From Bacteroidota bacterium (GTDB taxonomy: Bacteria; Bacteroidota; Bacteroidia; Chitinophagales; Chitinophagaceae), in NCBI GenBank assembly GCA_018267875.1, contig JAFDXP010000013.1, forward strand, positions 1 to 38,941: a stretch of DNA of 38,941 nucleotides. Direction: 5' to 3'. Shown piece by piece: positions 1-9,842 of this stretch; position 1 is the stretch's first letter; every line of letters starts with the position of its first letter. The position numbers were made by a program, and so were the translations under genes. Below the pieces are notes generated by a model. The model was not told the DNA's origin. It saw only the letters and a program-made list of their open reading frames with translations, and searched no databases.

Positions 1-566
1 ATATCGTTAATGCCGGCTTTGGGCGTTTGCGGTTCTGCCAAGGCAACTACATAACGCATTCCATCATTACCCACAAAACTTTGAAGTGTGCGAGCCGTTG
101 AGGAAACAACATTAATAACTCCGTTTGTTGTAAAACTTTGACCGTTAATGTTGTATTGAATAGCCAGTTTCCAATATTCTGAGCTATTGCTTGCCATCTG
201 AAAAGCAAGATAACCCTGATAGGTAAACAAGGCGTTTGCTTTTTTAGTAATGCCGGAAGCCGGGCAGCCATGACTTGAGGAAGTCATAACCATAGTTGGA
301 GACCATGTAATGGTAGCATTATTTATAAGATTTCCGCTCTTGTCTTTTATTTGAAGAAACACATCATTATAGCCCGTTTGAAACTTTCCGGAAGGAGTAA
401 AAAGAGAAATGGTATTTCCGCTCAAGCTATCTGTAAAAGTTGATGCCAATTGAAGCCCATCTAATTCATTAACGGGCATTATCGTTGAGGTTTCTTTTTT
501 GCAAGAAGAAAACGAAATCAACCCTAAAAAAGACAGAAATAAAAGTGAATAAAAGCGTGAAAGCAT
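1..566 (-). CDS. FixH/YtkA-like lipoprotein, 3' part missing
   Basis: The frame opens at the ATG at 564-566 and runs off the left edge after about 188 residues. It starts with a lipoprotein signal: a hydrophobic stretch ending in the lipobox FSSC at residues 19-22, followed by KKE. After it comes a repeat unit with the pattern P-x-G-x-x-x-G-Y-N-D-V-F-L-Q-I-x-D-x-x-G, then an A-T-I-T-W-x-P-x-M segment. This resembles the FixH/YtkA-like immunoglobulin-type domain (G-x-N before a beta strand, then a P-x-M strand). A second unit begins at the edge (EPQTPKAGIND). The role is unknown; related Bacteroidota lipoproteins are only annotated by domain. A -7 element lies upstream at 645-652. The domain assignment is from pattern only. 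Confidence 0.7.
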   Translation of the reverse strand, partial: MLSRFYSLLFLSFLGLISFSSCKKETSTIMPVNELDGLQLASTFTDSLSGNTISLFTPSGKFQTGYNDVFLQIKDKSGNLINNATITWSPTMVMTSSSHGCPASGITKKANALFTYQGYLAFQMASNSSEYWKLAIQYNINGQSFTTNGVINVVSSTARTLQSFVGNDGMRYVVALAEPQTPKAGIND

Positions 567-644
567 TGGTGTATGTTTTATTTATTTTTTTAAAAGAAAA
601 ACCAGTTTAAAAAGAATACACAAGATGAACTTTGTAAACAGGCG

Positions 645-652
645 CAAAAGTA
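645..652 (-). promoter_or_regulatory. Bacteroidota -7 element (TACTTTTG) for the left-edge lipoprotein
   Basis: Read on the minus strand this is TACTTTTG, a perfect match to the Bacteroidota -7 consensus TAnnTTTG, about 80 bases before the lipoprotein ATG. No clean -33 TTTG is found at the usual spacing. Confidence 0.45.
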
Positions 653-738
653 CGGTCAATTGAATAGCAAGACTTATGACCAAAGCTATTTTTTGGGATG
701 ACTTTTGTTAGTTATTGACTATTTTCTAAATTTAAGAA

Positions 739-960
739 CTAACCAAGTTTAATCACCTTTGCGGGGCAAGCTTCAAGTGTAGCCATAGATTCGTAAGCTA
801 CTTCTTCTGAAATAGGTAGTATAAAAACATTCTTTTTGGGAATACCCTTTACCAAAGTTGCTTTACCATCTTTCTTTGACATGCGCCAAATTTCAGGTTG
901 TAGTTCATAGCAAATTCCGCATCCGATACAATGATTACGATATTGAATAAGCTTAGGCAT
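739..960 (-). CDS. Small 4Fe-4S ferredoxin
   Basis: This is a 73-residue single-cluster ferredoxin. Cys11, Cys14 and Cys17 (CIGCGIC) and Cys65 followed by Pro (EACPAK) supply four ligands for one [4Fe-4S] cluster. There is no signal peptide, so it is cytoplasmic. The ATG overlaps the stop of the upstream U32-family gene as TAATG, which implies translational coupling. U32-family enzymes such as TrhP, RlhA and UbiU are themselves Fe-S proteins that hydroxylate RNA or quinone precursors. By inference this ferredoxin feeds electrons to, or matures with, that partner. It is the last gene of a likely four-gene minus-strand operon. Confidence 0.9.
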   Translation of the reverse strand: MPKLIQYRNHCIGCGICYELQPEIWRMSKKDGKATLVKGIPKKNVFILPISEEVAYESMATLEACPAKVIKLG

Positions 961-2237
961 TAGCGGGTAGATGAAAGTTTATATAGTTTATCTGTTGCAA
1001 TTGTTTTATGAGGAAAAGAAAAGGTAATTAAATCACCTCGTCTTGCTTCGTTTGCAGGTAATCCATTCACCCGAAATTCATCCAGTATTAATTTTTCAGC
1101 CCCGTAATTTCTTCCAATCACTAATATCGAATCTCCTTTTTTGATGGTTGAAGCTTCAATTTCAAATTCTGCTATGGAGATTTTGCTAAAATAATTCCTG
1201 CCTTTTCCCACAAAGGCTTTTCGCTCAGAGGCAGCGGATCCTGGATTTTTTGTCCACGCACCGAGCTTTCTTCCTAAATAATAACCTTCCCAAAATCCAC
1301 GATTATAAACCGTTTTCAACCTAAACATCCAATCTTCAACTTTAGCTTCATTAAAGGAATTTGAGTTAATGGCATCGAGTGCTTCCCGATAACATTTTGT
1401 TACCGTTTGTACATAATCAGCACTCTTTCCACGGCCTTCAATTTTCAACACATCTACACCTGCCTCTACCAGCTCATCTAAAATAGGAATTGTACATAAA
1501 TCTTGTGGCGACATGATGTATTCATTATCTATTTCTAATTCATTTCCGGTCTCCAAATCAATTACCTTATAAGGGCGACGACAATTTTGTGTGCATGCTC
1601 CTCTATTTGCGGAAGCATTTTGCTCATGTAAACTCATATAACACTTTCCGGACACCGCTACACATAAGGCTCCGTGAACAAATACTTCAATTTGAATCAA
1701 CTTACCTGATATGCCCCTCACATCCTCTCTTCGAATAGTCGAAGTAATTGCCTTTATTTGTTTGAGGCTTAATTCACGAGCTAAAACAATGAGATCAGAA
1801 AAAGGAGCAAAGAATTTTACAGCTTCTATATTACTAACGTTTGCTTGTGTTGAAATATGAAGAGGAATGGATAATGTTCGGCACATTTCTATAACTGAAA
1901 AATCTGAAGCAATTACCGCATCAATTCCAGTTTGTTTTACGCTCTCAAGAATCCGTTTAATCAATTGCATATCGTGATCATACATCACCGTATTCAACGT
2001 TAAGCATGACTTTACTTGGTGTGATTTACAAATCGAAGCAATTTCAGGTAAGTCATCAATAGAAAATGAGTTAATTGACTTAGCACGCATATTCAGCTGT
2101 TCCACGCCAAAATAAACAGCATTGGCACCACCACGAATAGCAGCCATTAAACTTTCAAAAGAACCGGCCGGTGATAATAAGGATACTTTTATTGTTGAAT
2201 TATTGTATTGCATTTTGTCTTCTAATTCCTGCTTCAT
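960..2237 (-). CDS. Peptidase U32 family protein (TrhP/RlhA-like Fe-S protein)
   Basis: The 425-residue protein carries the U32 signature E-V-F-V-H-G-A-L-C-x6-C-Y-M-S. The Cys pattern CX6CX15CX3C, with a further Cys in SPQDLC, matches the [4Fe-4S] ligands described for UbiU, TrhP and RlhA. Despite the old peptidase name, characterised members hydroxylate tRNA U34 (TrhP), 23S rRNA C2501 (RlhA) or ubiquinone precursors (UbiU/V). The length is nearest to TrhP (about 450), and a beta-barrel-like C-terminal part is present from about residue 340. Which RNA it acts on cannot be read from the sequence. Its start overlaps the thioesterase end by 38 bases. An alternative ATG at 2211-2213 (residue 9) would shorten the overlap to 14 bases. 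Confidence 0.88.
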   Translation of the reverse strand: MKQELEDKMQYNNSTIKVSLLSPAGSFESLMAAIRGGANAVYFGVEQLNMRAKSINSFSIDDLPEIASICKSHQVKSCLTLNTVMYDHDMQLIKRILESVKQTGIDAVIASDFSVIEMCRTLSIPLHISTQANVSNIEAVKFFAPFSDLIVLARELSLKQIKAITSTIRREDVRGISGKLIQIEVFVHGALCVAVSGKCYMSLHEQNASANRGACTQNCRRPYKVIDLETGNELEIDNEYIMSPQDLCTIPILDELVEAGVDVLKIEGRGKSADYVQTVTKCYREALDAINSNSFNEAKVEDWMFRLKTVYNRGFWEGYYLGRKLGAWTKNPGSAASERKAFVGKGRNYFSKISIAEFEIEASTIKKGDSILVIGRNYGAEKLILDEFRVNGLPANEARRGDLITFSFPHKTIATDKLYKLSSTR

Positions 2238-2670
2238 TAAAATTCCGTTCGTCTTCTTTATTGGAAACGGCCACAGCCGGAACTATTCGTTTTTGTGCTT
2301 GGTCATCAATAGCTACAAAGGTGAAATACGCATGAGCTAAGGGTCTTGGCGTGTTATCAAATACATTTCTCACAGAAGCTTCAACCATTATTTCCATTGA
2401 AGTAGTAAAGGCTCTTGTTATCTTAGCACGAATCGTAAGTATCTCTCCTACCTTTGCCGAATAATAAAACCGAACTGTATCAATGGAAGCTGTAACACAA
2501 ATTCCATCTGCATGAGTTTGAGCACAAACAGCTGCAGCAATATCCATCCATTGCACCAATCTGCCACCTTGTAAAATGCCCATAGGATTGGTATCATTAG
2601 GGCAGACTACCTCCGTCTTTATCGTTTCAGAAATGGCTGGTGACTTAGGTTTCAATTGTTTTTCGCTCAT
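2200..2670 (-). CDS. Acyl-CoA thioesterase (hotdog fold, YciA/BACH type)
   Basis: A 156-residue single hotdog domain. The segment N-D-x-N-P-M-G-x-L-x-G-G-R-L at about residues 26-39 is the typical acyl-CoA hydrolase active-site helix region, with the Asn/Asp-Thr-Asn-Pro start seen in cytosolic thioesterases. A D-I-A-A helix and the T-A-S-I-D strand follow. It should hydrolyse acyl-CoA to free acid and CoA in the cytoplasm. The chosen start is the ATG at 2668-2670; the frame extends only one codon further, to a TTG. It begins 21 bases after the tryptophanase stop, so it is probably co-transcribed. The substrate chain length cannot be inferred. Confidence 0.9.
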   Translation of the reverse strand: MSEKQLKPKSPAISETIKTEVVCPNDTNPMGILQGGRLVQWMDIAAAVCAQTHADGICVTASIDTVRFYYSAKVGEILTIRAKITRAFTTSMEIMVEASVRNVFDNTPRPLAHAYFTFVAIDDQAQKRIVPAVAVSNKEDERNFNEAGIRRQNAIQ

Positions 2671-2691
2671 CAAAAGTGTTTTAAGAGGTTT

Positions 2692-4068
2692 TTAGAGGCG
2701 TTCAAAATGTGCTGTAAAGTGTCGTAAGAATTTTGGTTCTTTTACGATTCGTAATCCACGAGTTTCATTTCTATGCATCATAATTTCATCAAACACCTCA
2801 ATGACATAATCAATATGGCTTTGTGTATAAACCCTACGAGGAATTGCAAGTCGTACCAACTCCATAGGTGCTTCTACTGTTTTTCCATTTTCATCATACT
2901 TGCCAAACATCACCGTTCCTATTTCCACTGCTCGAATTCCTCCTCGTGTGTATAACTCACAAACAAGTGCTTGACCTGGAAATTCATGCACTGGAATATG
3001 AGGATACAACAAACCAGCATCTACATATACTGCATGACCTCCAATAGGATACAGTACAGGCACACCTTTTGCTCGAATTCGCTCTCCTAAATAGGCGGTA
3101 CTTTTGATTCTGTAATTCAGATAATCATCTTCAAACACTTCTCGCAATCCAATGGCAATCGCTTCCATGTCGCGACCGGACAAACCGCCATAGGTAGTAA
3201 AACCTTCAGTGATAATGAGTAAATTGGTGCATGCTGTTGCAAGCTCTTCATTCTTTAAGGCCAAAAAGCCGCCAATATTAACCAGTGCATCTTTTTTTGC
3301 ACTCATAACACAACCATCTGCTAAGGCAAACATTTGTTGTGCAATTGTTCTATAGTCCGTATTTAAAAACTCAGGCTCTCTATGACGTATGAAATAAGCA
3401 TTTTCGGCTACTCTGCAACAATCAATAATAAACAATACACCATGCTTTTTGCAGACACGAGAAACTTCACGAGTATTTGCCATGCTAACCGGCTGTCCAC
3501 CGCCAGTGTTATTAGTAACCGTTAGTATGATAGCACCAATATTTGCCGCTCCGTGTTTTTCAATCAATTCGTCGAGCTTTACAACATCCATATTGCCTTT
3601 AAACGGGAAATTAGATTCATGATCAGATGCTTCTTTGCAAGGAATATCTATTGCTTCTGCGCCGCTAAACTCAATATTGGCACGGGTTGTATCAAAATGG
3701 GTATTACTGATAAACACCTTTCCATTACCTCCCAAATAGCCATATAAAATACGCTCGGCCGCTCGACCTTGGTGGGTAGGCAATATATAAGGGTAGTTAG
3801 TTAAATCCTTGATTTCATATTCTAATCGTTCCCAACTTTGGGCACCTGCATACGATTCATCTCCGCGTAAAATACCTGCCCACTGTTCGCTACTCATGGC
3901 CGAAGTACCACTATCCGTAAGTAAATCAATAATTACTTGACGAGCACGCAATAAAAAAGGATTGAAATGTGCTTCTTTAATGTATGCCAATCGCTGTTCG
4001 TCCGTGGACATGTGTATTGGTTCTACAGATTTTATTCTAAATGGCTCAATGATGGTTTTAAATGACAT
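2692..4068 (-). CDS. tnaA: Tryptophanase (tryptophan indole-lyase)
   Basis: A 458-residue PLP-dependent beta-eliminating lyase that splits L-tryptophan into indole, pyruvate and ammonium. The PLP lysine is Lys259 in S-A-K-K-D. The tryptophanase side of the family is shown by A-V-E-I-G (where tyrosine phenol-lyase has S/T-M-E-R-G) and by L-R-H-F-T-A at the C-terminus, with His450 where tyrosine phenol-lyases have Phe. D-L-L-T-D-S-G-T near residue 48 and P-T-H-Q-G-R near residue 97 are shared family motifs. No TnaC-type leader is visible. It lies head-to-head with tyrosine phenol-lyase across about 120 bases and leads into the thioesterase, U32 and ferredoxin genes. Confidence 0.93.
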   Translation of the reverse strand: MSFKTIIEPFRIKSVEPIHMSTDEQRLAYIKEAHFNPFLLRARQVIIDLLTDSGTSAMSSEQWAGILRGDESYAGAQSWERLEYEIKDLTNYPYILPTHQGRAAERILYGYLGGNGKVFISNTHFDTTRANIEFSGAEAIDIPCKEASDHESNFPFKGNMDVVKLDELIEKHGAANIGAIILTVTNNTGGGQPVSMANTREVSRVCKKHGVLFIIDCCRVAENAYFIRHREPEFLNTDYRTIAQQMFALADGCVMSAKKDALVNIGGFLALKNEELATACTNLLIITEGFTTYGGLSGRDMEAIAIGLREVFEDDYLNYRIKSTAYLGERIRAKGVPVLYPIGGHAVYVDAGLLYPHIPVHEFPGQALVCELYTRGGIRAVEIGTVMFGKYDENGKTVEAPMELVRLAIPRRVYTQSHIDYVIEVFDEIMMHRNETRGLRIVKEPKFLRHFTAHFERL

Positions 4069-4139
4069 GAAAAATAGATTTTACAGAATGATTTTCGCCA
4101 TGCAAATAGGGTAAAAAAATCATCGTAGTTCATGACTAA

Positions 4140-5573
<1,434 letters not shown>

Positions 5574-5590
5574 TTCACTATAGCATGGAC

Positions 5591-5624
5591 AAGCGGCAGT
5601 TTATCATATCGGTAGCTGTCGCTT
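5591..5624 (+). terminator. Intrinsic terminator of tpl
   Basis: AAGCGGCAG pairs with CTGTCGCTT (nine pairs, one G-U) around a loop of about 16 bases, followed by TTCTTTTT. It starts 17 bases after the tyrosine phenol-lyase stop codon. Confidence 0.75.
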
Positions 5625-5668
5625 TTCTTTTTGCCAAATAAGGAAGCATTTGTTAAGAAAAAGAGGTA

Positions 5669-6850
5669 TCAATGGTGGGGATTGGGAATTGAAATTACAA
5701 AGTAAACAATGACAAAAATGGTTGCTAAAACAGTTATGAGAAAAGCAAATCCTACTCCCAATTTAAACCAAATTAAACCGGTTAGGGAGCTGGCAATTAA
5801 TGCACCTATGCTTTGAAAAGCAGCAAAGGTTCCTATTGCAGTTGCTTTATTTTCCCTTTCCGTTATATTGGTAATCCAAGCCTTAGAAATTCCATCTGTT
5901 GCTGCTGCATACAACCCGTATAAAAAAAACAAAAAAGCATAGAGGTATAGACCGCCATTTAGCAACATCCCGGCATATACAAAAGCAAAAAGCACTAACC
6001 CTATTACAAATATTTTCTTCAATCCCAACTTGTCAGCCAAAACGCCTACCGGGAAAGCAAAAATTGCAAAAACAAGATTGTAGAAAATATACAACCCAAT
6101 AACAGAAGCATCATTAAATCCTGCTTCTTTTGCACGCAACAATAAAAAAACATCAGAACTATTAAACAGCGTAAAAGCTATTAAGCCAACAACCAATTTC
6201 CTGTATGCTTTCGGGCTTGTTTTCCAATACTGAAGGAATGAAAAAAAGTTAGTGAAAATAATTGTTTGCTTTATTTGAATGGACTTTTCTTTTAGAAAGA
6301 AGGAAGCTATCACAGCCATGAGTCCGGGTATTATTGCTATGAAAAAAAGTGCTTTGTAATGTTGCGGATAAAAAAACAAATAAAGTAGGGCTAACAAAGG
6401 TCCTAGCACCGCGCCCAATGTATCCATAGAACGATGAAAGCCAAAAATCTTACCTTTAGTTTGAAGTGTTGATTCATCAGAAAGAAGAGCATCGCGTGCG
6501 CCAGTTCTTATGCCTTTTCCAAACCGATCTAATGTTCTTGCAAAGAAAACCCATAATGGATAAGTCATCAAGGCAAGCAAAGGCTTGGAAAATGCGCTAC
6601 AAGCATAACCGATTTGAACAAAAGGTACACGTCTTTCAAACTTATCAGACAAGTTACCAAAATAGCCCTTAGTCAGCCCTGCAGTAGCTTCAGCCACACC
6701 TTCCAAGATGCCTATCAACATCACAGAAAACCCGATAGCCTTTAAGTAAATCGGCATGATAGGATAAAGCATTTCACTGGCGGCATCTGTTAGCAAACTT
6801 ACGATAGACAAAATCCAGACTGTACGCGAAATACCTTTGAACAATGACAT
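5669..6850 (-). CDS. MFS transporter, drug/solute efflux type
   Basis: A 393-residue, 12-helix major facilitator. Motif A is visible between helices 2 and 3 as G-Y-F-G-N-L-S-D-K-F-E-R-R. A long helix 4 segment, F-A-R-T-L-D-R-F-G-K-G-I-R-T-G-A-R-D-A, matches a subgroup of uncharacterised MFS proteins with GKGIRxxxRDA. A second D-K-L-G-L-K-K loop sits in the C-terminal half, as expected from the duplicated six-helix bundles. The substrate is not predictable. It is divergent from the rhomboid gene and convergent with tpl. Confidence 0.88.
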   Translation of the reverse strand: MSLFKGISRTVWILSIVSLLTDAASEMLYPIMPIYLKAIGFSVMLIGILEGVAEATAGLTKGYFGNLSDKFERRVPFVQIGYACSAFSKPLLALMTYPLWVFFARTLDRFGKGIRTGARDALLSDESTLQTKGKIFGFHRSMDTLGAVLGPLLALLYLFFYPQHYKALFFIAIIPGLMAVIASFFLKEKSIQIKQTIIFTNFFSFLQYWKTSPKAYRKLVVGLIAFTLFNSSDVFLLLRAKEAGFNDASVIGLYIFYNLVFAIFAFPVGVLADKLGLKKIFVIGLVLFAFVYAGMLLNGGLYLYAFLFFLYGLYAAATDGISKAWITNITERENKATAIGTFAAFQSIGALIASSLTGLIWFKLGVGFAFLITVLATIFVIVYFVISIPNPHH

Positions 6851-6937
6851 ACTAAAGTTTTAATCTGAAAAAATCAATTCATTAGTTTTTGAAAAGTACA
6901 CCAAACCACACAAATTCATTTCTACATTTTAAACCAT

Positions 6938-7003
6938 CGGAATAAAAATTTTGAATGAATTAAAATTGATCTTTCATTCCGAACACAAGCGCATACCATT
7001 CCG
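6938..7003. promoter_or_regulatory. Repeated ATTCCG elements in the MFS/rhomboid divergent promoter region
   Basis: CATTCCG occurs at 6975-6981 and 6997-7003 (22-bp period). CGGAAT, its inverse core, occurs at 6938-6943. A GAATGAA/TTCATTC dyad at 6953-6979 overlaps the first copy. TAATTTCG, a near-match to the -7 consensus, follows about 10 bases before the rhomboid ATG. This may be an operator for one or both divergent genes; it is visible only as repeats. Confidence 0.3.
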
Positions 7004-7032
7004 TTTTTTCGTGTTAATTTCGAAACCTCAAT

Positions 7033-7821
7033 ATGTTCGTCACTCTTGCTTTAATCATAATTACTTGCTTAGTTTCATTTCGCGGATTTCACGATGATTC
7101 TTTTATAGAACGTTATGCCTTTTCCGTAAAACAAATAACCACACCACAACAATATTATCGTTTCGTTTCCTCCGGCTTCTTACACATCAATTGGCTACAT
7201 TTAATCGTCAACATGTTTGTGCTATGGGCTTTTGGTAGCGGGTTAGAAGTTTCCATTGGAATTTTACCCTTTATATTGATTTATTTTTCCAGTATGATAG
7301 GTGGTAATCTTCTTGCTCTGATTATTCATTTGCACCATGACGGTTATACATCAGTAGGAGCTAGTGGAGCTATTGCCGGGCTTGTGTTTTCATCTATTGC
7401 TTTGACTCCAGGATTACAAATCTTTTTCCTGCCTGCTTGGGTTTTCGGAATAGCGTATGTTTTTTATACCTTGTATGCTATTCGTAGCAGAAGAACAGAT
7501 GTAGGTCATGCGGCTCATTTGGGAGGAGCTTTGATTGGTATGATCGTTGCAATTCTATTATTTCCACATACTTTGCAAAACAATTTACTTCCGTTGTTGG
7601 GCATTTTACTTCCCGGCATAGTTCTTTTGTTCATTATGATAAAGAAACCAGACCTCATTCTCATTGACAAAGACACACAAGAAAAGCAATTAACCATTGA
7701 CGATCGTTATCACCTTTCCAAGCATCGTGAAGACGAAGAGATAGACAGGATATTAGACAAGATCAACAAGAAAGGCATCAATAGCCTGACTAACGAAGAA
7801 CGAAATACGCTCAAGAAATAA
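7033..7821 (+). CDS. Rhomboid family intramembrane serine protease
   Basis: A 262-residue membrane protease with about six or seven helices. The oxyanion region H-L-I-V-N-M ends at Asn60. The catalytic serine is Ser111 in G-A-S-G-A-I, and the catalytic histidine is His162 in G-H-A-A-H-L-G-G. It should cleave transmembrane substrates inside the inner membrane. The soluble tail after residue 205 ends in D-K-I-N-K-K-G-I-x-S-L-T-x-E-E-R, a short helical domain that often caps Bacteroidota rhomboids. The CvfB-like gene starts 26 bases downstream, so the two are probably one operon. Confidence 0.93.
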   Translation: MFVTLALIIITCLVSFRGFHDDSFIERYAFSVKQITTPQQYYRFVSSGFLHINWLHLIVNMFVLWAFGSGLEVSIGILPFILIYFSSMIGGNLLALIIHLHHDGYTSVGASGAIAGLVFSSIALTPGLQIFFLPAWVFGIAYVFYTLYAIRSRRTDVGHAAHLGGALIGMIVAILLFPHTLQNNLLPLLGILLPGIVLLFIMIKKPDLILIDKDTQEKQLTIDDRYHLSKHREDEEIDRILDKINKKGINSLTNEERNTLKK

Positions 7822-7847
7822 CGACTAATAAAAGTAACACACAACAA

Positions 7848-8678
7848 GTGATTATACCGGGACATTATTACACACTTCGAGCAGTCAAACAAGTAGATTT
7901 TGGCTGGTATTTAGATGCAGAAGGAACAGAAATATTATTACCCAAACGCTATGTGCCTGATGGTTTATCACAAGGTGATGAGCTTGAAGTTTTCATTTAT
8001 CATGACAATGAAGAACGTCTGATTGCCACTACCCAAAGGCCCTTGGCTGCTGTTGGTGATATTACTATGTTGAAATGTGTTGGCAAAACTGCTCATGGAG
8101 CCTTTCTTGAATGGGGCATTATGAAAGATGTATTTGTTCCCTTGTCCAACATGATTGCTCGAATGCACGAAGGTGAAAGTTATTTAGTTGCCTTATACAT
8201 TGATGCTATGACCGGACGAGTTACTGCTTCTGAAAAACTACAACGTTTTCTAAACAATGAACAACTGACCGTTAAAGAAGGAGATGAGGTGGATTTAATA
8301 GCCTGGCAACAAACCGACATAGGCTATAAGATGATCGTTAATAGTAAACACACTGGAGTCCTGCATTTTAATGAGATTTTTCGCGACATGTCTCGTGGAG
8401 AAAAAACAAAAGGTTATATAAAAAAGATACGAGAAGAAAACAAAATAGATCTGGGCATTGGTGAAAAAGGCTACAAACGAGTTAATAGTGAAACAGAGCG
8501 CATTTTAGAATTACTGCAAGAACACAACGGCTATTTACCCTACAATGACAAATCAGCTCCGGAAGAACTATACGCATTTTTCGGCATCAGCAAAAAGACA
8601 TTTAAAATGGCTGTGGGCACCCTATACAAAGCACGAAAAATAGAAATTACACAAACCGGAATTAAGTTGGCTGAATAG
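7848..8678 (+). CDS. CvfB-like S1 RNA-binding protein
   Basis: A 276-residue protein with the CvfB layout: tandem S1-like OB domains (about residues 4-60, 68-130 and 145-205) and a winged-helix C-terminus (about 215-276, with S-A-P-E-E-L-Y-A-F-F-G-I-S-K-K-T-F-K). The first domain starts G-x-Y-Y-T-L-x-A-V-K, and the third has H-T-G-V-L-H-F-N-E-I-F as in S1 folds. CvfB in Gram-positive bacteria binds RNA and affects virulence and stress genes; here only RNA binding is inferred. The start is a GTG at 7848, since no in-frame ATG occurs before the first domain. Its stop is 5 bases from the convergent DUF6048 gene. Confidence 0.87.
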   Translation: MIIPGHYYTLRAVKQVDFGWYLDAEGTEILLPKRYVPDGLSQGDELEVFIYHDNEERLIATTQRPLAAVGDITMLKCVGKTAHGAFLEWGIMKDVFVPLSNMIARMHEGESYLVALYIDAMTGRVTASEKLQRFLNNEQLTVKEGDEVDLIAWQQTDIGYKMIVNSKHTGVLHFNEIFRDMSRGEKTKGYIKKIREENKIDLGIGEKGYKRVNSETERILELLQEHNGYLPYNDKSAPEELYAFFGISKKTFKMAVGTLYKARKIEITQTGIKLAE

Positions 8679-8683
8679 ACTTA

Positions 8684-9364
8684 TCACCTTTTCCACCGAA
8701 GTGCATACTGCAAATAAAAATTAAAGTCGAAAACGGTTGGCTTGTCGCCTTTACCATATCCTGCAACAAAAGCAGGTGGCAATTCTTTGAAAGCAGATTG
8801 ACTAATTAAAAATTTTCCTCGAACGGTATAACCAGCAAAAAAACCTCGTAATAATTCTACCCTAAGACCGGCTGTAAGCTCCGCCCAATGAGCCGTAATA
8901 GACTTTCCAGGAATAACACCTGTAGTTTGTCCCCAAACCGGATCTGTGGTCATATACCGAGCTTCACTTCGTGTAATAGAAGCTATTCCATATCGCACAC
9001 CAACAAAAAGATAATCCCAATCTTTAGGGAAAAGTCGAGGTAACATACTTTTATCCACACCTACTTTTACAAAGCTATTGCGACAGTTGTAACCCAAATC
9101 TGCATAGTCAACATTTGAACCACCCCACCCTCCTTCAAGTGTTAAATATAAGTCTTTAGGAACATGATAATCTATGGCAAATTCATAGCTGAATTTAGTT
9201 GAAAAAATCAAGTTTAACATCGGCTTACTGATGTCAACCCCAACTCTGAATTGATGTTGATCAGGCTTCACTACTTCATCCGAAGCACCATTAGTTGAAT
9301 CACTTTGTGCAAAAACAAAAAAAGGAAACAACAATAAGATAATACTAAAAAAATACTTGTACAT
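8684..9364 (-). CDS. DUF6048 family outer-membrane-type protein
   Basis: A 226-residue protein with a signal peptide (hydrophobic to about residue 17, cut after F-A-Q). It is followed by alternating beta strands ending in Y-A-L-R-W-K-R, which looks like a small outer-membrane beta-barrel. G-W-G-G-S-N near residue 80 and the G-V-R-Y-G-I strand fit DUF6048 as I know it. Function is unknown. Its start overlaps the end of the DUF6452 lipoprotein by 20 bases; these two families commonly sit together, which suggests a joint envelope role. Confidence 0.82.
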   Translation of the reverse strand: MYKYFFSIILLLFPFFVFAQSDSTNGASDEVVKPDQHQFRVGVDISKPMLNLIFSTKFSYEFAIDYHVPKDLYLTLEGGWGGSNVDYADLGYNCRNSFVKVGVDKSMLPRLFPKDWDYLFVGVRYGIASITRSEARYMTTDPVWGQTTGVIPGKSITAHWAELTAGLRVELLRGFFAGYTVRGKFLISQSAFKELPPAFVAGYGKGDKPTVFDFNFYLQYALRWKR

Positions 9365-9842
9365 GATCGGGGGTGTTTAAATTGCCATTCACATCAGTGT
9401 TTCGAATTCTTACCGAGTCTAACAGATGCTTGGTAGTAGAAATGGAATGTAGTCCAAAAAAATAACAGTAACCGCAAGCATTTGAAATGAAATTCAATTT
9501 TCGATCGTAGAAAAAAGTAAGGGTATCAAATATCAAGATGGAAGAATCGGGCTGAAGGGTAAATCGAGCACTATCTGAAGAAGGATTTAAGGGAAGTAAA
9601 AAAGATGCCGTTTGTTTTGAAAACACTAAGGCTACTTGCGAGTCTATGGCAATCCATCTTGGGTTGGGCAATAAGCTGTCTGCAATAGTTGTATCAGACA
9701 AAGCCTTAACTGATCGGACACGCATATATACCGAAACGGGCTGCAAGCAAGGATCGCGCTGAGTTTCACAAGAAATGACTCCGGCCATTATTAATAAAAT
9801 AATAAGCCCTGAAAGTCCGTATTTACTTTTCGTTTTAATCAT
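9345..9842 (-). CDS. DUF6452 family lipoprotein
   Basis: A 165-residue predicted lipoprotein: a hydrophobic segment ends in the lipobox V-I-S-C at residues 22-25, then E-T-Q-R-D-P-C. Two further Cys (C-G-Y-C-Y-F) sit in the C-terminal half. The pattern and the partner gene match DUF6452. The start chosen is the ATG at 9840-9842, because the longer frame begins at a GTG (9872) and would place 10 extra residues before the signal peptide. The ATG overlaps the end of the coiled-coil gene by 8 bases. Function is unknown. Confidence 0.82.
   Translation of the reverse strand: MIKTKSKYGLSGLIILLIMAGVISCETQRDPCLQPVSVYMRVRSVKALSDTTIADSLLPNPRWIAIDSQVALVFSKQTASFLLPLNPSSDSARFTLQPDSSILIFDTLTFFYDRKLNFISNACGYCYFFGLHSISTTKHLLDSVRIRNTDVNGNLNTPDHVQVFF

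Noticed and set aside
47-271. 74-codon minus-strand frame at the left edge
   Set aside because: It overlaps the lipoprotein frame, which is open for about 188 codons from 566 to the edge with a clear lipobox, in a different reading frame.
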